Assembly (NCBI GenBank): GCA_013331575.1
Contig: DUGD01000021.1
Span: forward strand, 10,225-21,058
Direction of reading: 5' to 3'
DNA length: 10,834 nt
Origin: Candidatus Woesearchaeota archaeon
GTDB taxonomy: Archaea > Nanobdellota > Nanobdellia > Woesearchaeales > UBA525
The first letter of the stretch is position 1; every line of letters begins with the position of its first letter. Below, piece after piece: positions 7,501 to 10,834 of the stretch. The position numbers and the translations under genes were made by a program. Below the pieces are notes generated by a model. The model was not told the origin of the DNA, made no database searches, and saw only the letters and a program-made list of their open reading frames with translations.

Positions 7501-10500
7501 ACGGCTTCCGTGATTTCAATTTCACAGTCATCCCGCCCGCATCCGGCACGAACAGCACGTACATGATAGACGCGATACTCTATGGAAGAACTGCTGCGAT
7601 AGCGACACAGACCATACAGAGCAAGATACAGATCGCGATGAACGTCGTTCCATCCTCATACGGCCTTGACGTCACGCACGTATCAGATTCGATGGGCAAC
7701 GCGAGCAACGTGACATCGATGACTGTTGTCGCGGTCGCGAGATCGACGAAAGCCACGGCGTTCAACCTCTCGATCTACAACGTCGCTTCAAACCAGTATG
7801 AGACGATAGCGAGCGATACGCTAGGCACGACCGATGAGAACTGGAATATGACGTTGCTGCTCAATGCGACCAGCGATCCACGGCGATACATTAATCAGAC
7901 TATTGGCTCAAGCGAATACGGACGTATACAGGTAAGATGGCAGACGAACAGTTCCGATGCATTAAAGCTCGAACAGGACAGTCTCACATACACGGTGACG
8001 CTCGACACCCAGGCTCCGGCGCTTTCTATAGCACCTCGTTATAACTCGTCCTCCCCAAACGTGACCATCACCTACAACGCGAGCGACGATCACAATCTGC
8101 GCAATTGCACGCTATACCTCAACGGCACGCTCAATCAGACAACTATCAATCCCGGTAACGGTGAAGGAGAATTCGATATCAACGAGCTCTCCGATGGTGA
8201 TTACGAATGGTTTATCGCCTGCTGGGATTTCGTTGGAAAAGAAAATACCTCTGCCACGTCATACTTCAGCGTCGATACCCAAGCGCCGTCGGTATTCTCG
8301 CTGCTTGCGCCGCTAAACGATACGTACTCGACCATCCTACAGCCGAACCTCACATGGCAGGAATCGTCGGACGGCCATTTCGAGAGGTATGAAGTGATCA
8401 TAAGCCAGAGCGAGGCGTTCGATACCGTGACCGCGGCGTACAATGTCTCGCCGCAACAGAATACGAGCTTCGTGATAGATACGTTGCCCGCAGATACGGT
8501 GCTGTATTGGATCGTGGCGGCTCACGACTCGTTCGGCAACGTCCGCAACGCTACCAACATGTACAGATACGTGACCGACACAACACCACCGACCGTAGAT
8601 CTCAACTCTCCGAGCAATGACAGTTTCAGGCTCGCATCGTTCATGACGTTCAACTACACACCATACGACACCAATCTGGCGAACTGCACACTCTGGCATA
8701 ACGCGACCGGAACGTTCTCGTCTAACTCGACGAACGTAACTCCGACGAACAATGCGCAGAACAGCTTCGACACGACACTATCGGACGGCGTGCTGTTGTG
8801 GAACGTCCAATGTGTCGATAAGGCCGGGCAAGGAGGCTATGATGTCACGAACAGGACGCTCCGTGTGGATACCGCTCCGCCAGATGTGGCACTCGTCTCG
8901 CCAGAGAACGACACGTACGAGAACACCACGAACAACTTTGTATTCCAATACAATGTCACCGATGCCATGACCACGGTCGCTTCCTGCACGCTTATTATTG
9001 ACGACGTTGTGACCGCGAACACGTTCACGGTGAGTGAGACATCCACGATGAATTTCAGCGGTTTCGTGATGAACGGCGACCACGTGTGGAGCGTGAATTG
9101 CACTGACGCGAACGGTTTCGTGGGCGCCTCTCCGGTGCATGCGCTGTCTGTCAACGTGTCTGAAGAGTCTGACCCTCCAATTATAGTCATGAACAACCCG
9201 TACAGCGACACCCATTTCACCATCTCCGACGTGACGTTCAACTATACCCCAAGTGATGCGAGCGGAATAGAGAATTGTTCTATCTTTATCGATGGTGGAC
9301 TGAACACAACCGATACTGCTGTCACAAATCTACAGCCGAACACGTTCCTCATCGAAGGAATACCTGAAGGGCCGCACAATTGGAGCATCGAGTGCGCGGA
9401 CAATCTCACATACACAACCAGCATGAGTCTCACAAAGAATTTCACAATCGACCTCACCGACCCGACAGTGACGTTGGACGCTCCAGATAACGATACATTT
9501 GTCACAACTTCAATCACACAGTACAATTATACGCCGACAGATACGAATTTCGGTTCGTGTGAACTGTGGGATAATTCAAGCGGAGCATTCGCAGTCAGAT
9601 CGACCGACACGACACCGGATAGCGGGATGGGGAATGCATTCTCTGTAGAGAACGACGACGGAGTGTACCTCTGGAACATCCGATGCGCCGATAAGTCCGG
9701 ACGATCGGTATTCGCACTAGACAATCGCACGACACCAGTCGATGCCAGGGCTCCGGCATTCGCAAATGAATCAGTTTCTGTATCATCGCCATCAGTGTAC
9801 GCTCCCGCGACGGAGTATAGATTCAATATCACGGTGGAAGAGCCGTTCCTCGACGCGGTGTATTTCGAGCATGATTTCAATGGGACGACAGTGAATGAGA
9901 CGCCCACAGTAGAAGGAACGACGTTCATGCTCACTACAACCGATCTCATACCGGGCAATTACACATACAGATGGCACGCAAGCGATACCCTGGGAAGATA
10001 TAACAGCACTGCGCCGACGGCGTACATCGTCCTCAAAGCGAACAGCAGCATAAACTTCACTATCAACGATGACGGGCAGGACAGGATAGTCAATGAGAGT
10101 ACTGCGCTCAACATTAGCGCGCGATTGATCCAACCGTCGAGCGGCAGTGTCGTAGTGTACTTGAATGGCGCAACATTCTCGCAGGGCGACTCCCCGCAAG
10201 AGAACATCACGACCCTCACCACACCCGGAGAGTACAATTTCACGGCGATGTACGAAGAGAACTCAAACTACACAGGCGACCAAAGGACGATAATAATCAC
10301 GGTGAACGACACAACGCCTCCAGATATAACGCTCGTAACTCCGGATGACGAGAGCTCGGTGGGTGTGCGCAACGTAGCGTTCCAATACATCGCAAGCGAC
10401 TATAACGGAGTGCAGAACTGCTCCATTTACATCAACAACACCATCAACCAGACGGACGCGGAAGTGGTGAACGCGAGCACATCCTCCTTCATAGTAGCGC

Positions 10501-10834
10501 TCCCAGACGGAGATTATACATGGCGGATCGGCTGCTCTGATACGAGAAATAACACCCAGCAGAGCGCTAATAGAACCATCACCGTGCAGCTCTCCAGCTT
10601 GATACGCGTCCGGGTGGACACGAACGCTTCCTCATACGAAACCGGCGAGATAGTATCGATGGATACTAATTCGACGGATGTCTTCAGCAATCCGATAATA
10701 TCCACTGTGAAGATAGACGTCGTACAGGGCAATACCAGCGCCGCTTGGTGGAACGCAACATCATGGTGGAATACCGCATGGGAACGCCGCGCACCCATCC
10801 TCATGACGAACAAGAGGGCACAAGCGCTGCGGAG
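4530..10834 (+). CDS. Giant modular surface glycoprotein with Ig-like array and DUF2341-like start, 3' partial
   Basis: I read this frame codon by codon from ATG 4530 to the window end without a stop (2101 codons plus two bases), so the C-terminus is missing. Order by residue: charged N-region 1-28; hydrophobic segment 29-48; beta-rich region 53-175; acidic linker 185-220; a basic region about 260-325; first sequon at N333; cysteine module about 363-472 (C428, C438); duplicated unit, copies at about 478-751 and 777-1040; connecting beta-rich region to about 1158; nine Ig-like repeats about 1159-2020; a macroglobulin-like strand segment; then a W-W...W-E-R-R start of a DUF2341-like domain. About 93 N-x-S/T sequons follow residue 332. 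It is predicted to be exported and glycosylated, acting at the cell surface. Its exact role is unknown and no enzyme motif is visible. An alternative start at ATG 4599 has a stronger ribosome binding site. It is probably co-transcribed with the upstream gene, with which it shares repeat types. Confidence 0.92.
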   Translation, partial: MTTISKEDRNQNSAKRARYREDEMRAIDMTIMLVLFALALSAVIPEIGRALSDNGADGIDELSVSSDPNAINNEGTYLLSVTAHDQDAGYLSASPATISVSFKDASGAIQELQHLPIDIWSIEVSTRTQHLRMLGSDDTIELPVVFTPFEVGPHTISLIDRRVGLSVSEMVINVQAPSRPQVLASEPDDGTDDVDGAFGDSEAYEDYYVQEDGDISDTYGTNAPVPTILKTTPVVDGSPSAVPNTARKETIMHGSRERSIIAQEWTDNGVTIGLDLIGQDAQEPKRVFIRQQVTAQQSLRERQIRRGEPNAETGPTVDVGIAGITAFDGITGNGTSNGTVNNSGDTDMMAADGAAYDIDIEDPIPQVRRLSLRGVRDTGRIQVRMENVESPSISDVSVISAFAIDPSQSGMTDGTITKVASGTSLHKCALWDFDEQTCLGEWVFVTALTPGEEYDIALTPDDPGFAEGIVDIGYPTNLDLNNLFALASVPSPMETNSTPWGVVVYNPTNQSVRVTNLTLYARSGTGTGSIFSAVSAVTPQNTWAIPAAYRVNWNGTVVIDPYDAQEFIVNVSGPNSNIANIIVHVNVTTNVSNLSTNGYVTYTALNTNLPQPTVYLPNSSNDTSYTIQDIEPNTTREYTIRIDNRRSMANISIGTTLLLYVPPGWKDVTASSQSGWSVGTIRGDEDGGWLIVPQVVTTPINRGSHLDFVFNATAPDYDRTSIYHLRGMLIGPSSTTGTGINSVINAALQVVNDSTPLLNSTDGRYTAVSTRGGTQTLSQYVTMPAPAGRGAENVWGIVVVNPTNDPVNVTQIDWTSDVGFFNTTTGITGGTWTRPSSSNVRWTGTETIPARGTKEFIMKARPLGNANTIATIAIATQTDAGTITTDNHVTYMRSGNIQYPALYTLNSTKGITLTHDNLTPGQPHNVTIRVNNTGAGTAIPTYTKLEIYIPPGWTNITANTQTGWLITNIRSDPRGGGVIHAITYTTTIAVNGFRDFNFTVIPPASGTNSTYMIDAILYGRTAAIATQTIQSKIQIAMNVVPSSYGLDVTHVSDSMGNASNVTSMTVVAVARSTKATAFNLSIYNVASNQYETIASDTLGTTDENWNMTLLLNATSDPRRYINQTIGSSEYGRIQVRWQTNSSDALKLEQDSLTYTVTLDTQAPALSIAPRYNSSSPNVTITYNASDDHNLRNCTLYLNGTLNQTTINPGNGEGEFDINELSDGDYEWFIACWDFVGKENTSATSYFSVDTQAPSVFSLLAPLNDTYSTILQPNLTWQESSDGHFERYEVIISQSEAFDTVTAAYNVSPQQNTSFVIDTLPADTVLYWIVAAHDSFGNVRNATNMYRYVTDTTPPTVDLNSPSNDSFRLASFMTFNYTPYDTNLANCTLWHNATGTFSSNSTNVTPTNNAQNSFDTTLSDGVLLWNVQCVDKAGQGGYDVTNRTLRVDTAPPDVALVSPENDTYENTTNNFVFQYNVTDAMTTVASCTLIIDDVVTANTFTVSETSTMNFSGFVMNGDHVWSVNCTDANGFVGASPVHALSVNVSEESDPPIIVMNNPYSDTHFTISDVTFNYTPSDASGIENCSIFIDGGLNTTDTAVTNLQPNTFLIEGIPEGPHNWSIECADNLTYTTSMSLTKNFTIDLTDPTVTLDAPDNDTFVTTSITQYNYTPTDTNFGSCELWDNSSGAFAVRSTDTTPDSGMGNAFSVENDDGVYLWNIRCADKSGRSVFALDNRTTPVDARAPAFANESVSVSSPSVYAPATEYRFNITVEEPFLDAVYFEHDFNGTTVNETPTVEGTTFMLTTTDLIPGNYTYRWHASDTLGRYNSTAPTAYIVLKANSSINFTINDDGQDRIVNESTALNISARLIQPSSGSVVVYLNGATFSQGDSPQENITTLTTPGEYNFTAMYEENSNYTGDQRTIIITVNDTTPPDITLVTPDDESSVGVRNVAFQYIASDYNGVQNCSIYINNTINQTDAEVVNASTSSFIVALPDGDYTWRIGCSDTRNNTQQSANRTITVQLSSLIRVRVDTNASSYETGEIVSMDTNSTDVFSNPIISTVKIDVVQGNTSAAWWNATSWWNTAWERRAPILMTNKRAQALR
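4587..4593 (+). promoter_or_regulatory. Strong ribosome binding site for alternative start ATG 4599
   Basis: AGGGAGG lies five bases before an in-frame ATG at 4599. Its GGAGG core is a full match to the archaeal anti-Shine-Dalgarno, better than the site before ATG 4530. If used, the protein would begin M-R-A-I-D directly ahead of the hydrophobic stretch, giving a compact signal peptide. The codons between the two starts have third bases rich in G and C like the rest of the gene, so the longer start cannot be excluded. Confidence 0.5.
4599..4685 (+). other. Signal peptide or N-terminal anchor of gene 2
   Basis: Residues 24-52 (numbered from ATG 4530) comprise a short charged M-R-A-I-D, then about 18 mostly hydrophobic residues rich in M, L, V and A, then I-P-E-I-G-R and A-L-S before D-N-G. 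A-L-S before D fits a signal peptidase I site (small residues at -3 and -1). If it is not cleaved, the segment could span the membrane once, with the rest of the protein outside. A type IV pilin-like peptide is less likely because the mature part is huge. Confidence 0.65.
5082..5189 (+). other. Acidic linker in the N-terminal region of gene 2
   Basis: Residues 185-220 contain 14 aspartate or glutamate residues, four tyrosines and no lysine or arginine. Glycine, aspartate and serine dominate, so the stretch is probably disordered. It lies between a beta-rich domain and a region rich in arginine and glutamine (about 260-325, for example R-E-R-Q-I-R-R). Cation binding or a spacer role is inference. 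Confidence 0.55.
5616..5945 (+). other. Two-cysteine beta-rich module in gene 2
   Basis: Residues about 363-472 contain H-K-C-A-L-W-D-F, then Q-T-C-L-G-E-W-V-F-V, then L-T-P-G-E-E-Y and L-T-P-D-D-P-G-F-A-E. The cysteines (C428, C438) are ten residues apart and could form a disulfide. As I recall, the C-x-x-W-D-F...C-x-G-x-W...L-T-P-G pattern recurs in large surface proteins of DPANN archaea. I know no established family name for it. Confidence 0.55.
5961..6783 (+). repeat. Duplicated ~290-residue unit, copy A
   Basis: Copy A (residues about 478-751) has W-G-V-V-V-Y-N-P-T-N near its start, a T-W-A-I-P followed by N-W-N-G-T, an N-G-Y-V-T-Y strand, and L-Y-V-P-P-G-W followed by Q-S-G-W-S-V-G-T-I-R. 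Each landmark recurs in copy B in the same order. The unit seems to hold two beta domains, the second beginning near the N-x-T-R-E-Y-T-I segment. Confidence 0.75.
6858..7650 (+). repeat. Duplicated ~290-residue unit, copy B
   Basis: Copy B (residues about 777-1040) repeats the landmarks of copy A: W-G-I-V-V-V-N-P-T-N, T-W-T-R-P then R-W-T-G-T, D-N-H-V-T-Y, and I-Y-I-P-P-G-W followed by Q-T-G-W-L-I-T-N-I-R. The W-G and P-P-G-W landmarks are 295 and 288 residues from those of copy A. The P-P-G-W sub-domain looks like an Ig-fold extracellular module. Confidence 0.75.
8004..10587 (+). repeat. Nine tandem Ig-like repeats in gene 2
   Basis: Unit starts are near 8004, 8274, 8577, 8868, 9153, 9450, 9741, 10038 and 10308, giving a period of about 90-101 residues. 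Units 1, 3, 4, 5, 6 and 9 carry a cysteine pair, in (N/S)-C-(T/S/E) and in W-x-(V/I)-x-C (unit 1 W-F-I-A-C). Unit 2 lacks cysteine and resembles the Y-W-K-V-I-A-Y-D units of gene 1. Unit 7 is divergent and cysteine-free. Unit 8 is of another type, with G-E-Y-N-F-T-A-M-Y and N-S-N-Y-T-G-D, like bacterial Ig-like (Big_3_5) repeats. The array probably forms a long, disulfide-stiffened, glycosylated stalk. Confidence 0.85.
10593..10737 (+). other. Macroglobulin-like strand segment in gene 2
   Basis: After the last Ig-like unit comes I-R-V-R-V-D-T-N, then S-Y-E-T-G-E-I-V and S-T-V-K-I-D-V-V-Q-G. The T-x-x-x-Y-x-x-G-E-x-V pattern resembles the start of macroglobulin MG2-type or related Ig-fold domains. 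The match is short and suggestive only. Confidence 0.4.
10746..10834 (+). other. Start of a probable DUF2341 domain, cut by the window end
   Basis: The last residues read W-W-N-A-T-S-W-W-N-T-A-W-E-R-R-A-P-I-L-M-T-N. The W-x-x-x-W-x-x-R-x-P-I core is the usual opening of DUF2341, a beta-sandwich domain common in giant archaeal and bacterial surface proteins. Only about 30 residues are visible, so the call is tentative. Confidence 0.5.

Noticed and set aside
1..10834. Bacterial adhesin or eukaryotic receptor origin
   Set aside because: Ig-like repeats alone would allow this, but the sequon density together with CARDB, the DUF2341-like start and the cysteine modules fits archaeal surface proteins better. 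No introns or bacterial sorting signals are visible.

Overview
The window looks archaeal. It carries two very long, head-to-tail genes for secreted, modular surface proteins, both on the + strand, and nothing else that I can support. Several features point to an archaeon, most like the uncultivated small-genome (DPANN-type) lineages. N-glycosylation sequons (N-x-S/T) are very dense: about 75 in the first protein and 93 in the second by hand count. There are long arrays of Ig/fibronectin-like repeats with the D-x-x-x-P-x...SP-x-(N/D)-x-T signature, a CARDB domain, what looks like the start of a DUF2341 domain, and Shine-Dalgarno starts. Base composition is roughly half G+C by eye. The lineage is inference; no taxonomic marker gene is present.

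Layout. Bases 1-4461 hold the 3' part of gene 1, which is open at the left edge (1486 residues present). Its order is: a partial Ig-like repeat, three complete Ig-like repeats, eight W-N-G-x-x-W repeats of about 52 residues that look like a beta-propeller, a beta-rich module, a three-cysteine module, another Ig-like repeat, a CARDB domain and a C-terminal module without a membrane anchor. A 68-base gap without a visible promoter or terminator follows. Bases 4530-10834 hold gene 2, open at the right edge (at least 2101 codons). It has an N-terminal hydrophobic export segment, a sequon-free N-terminal region of about 330 residues with a strongly acidic linker, a cysteine-containing module, a duplicated unit of about 290 residues, nine Ig-like repeats, and the beginning of a DUF2341-like domain cut by the window end.

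How they fit together. The two genes share a repeat family, orientation and tight spacing, so they are probably co-transcribed and make two giant glycosylated cell-surface proteins (adhesion, envelope or S-layer-associated roles are possible; none is demonstrated). Long antisense open frames are shadows of these genes. No RNA gene, mobile element, CRISPR array or origin was seen, and no non-coding stretch exceeds 68 bases.
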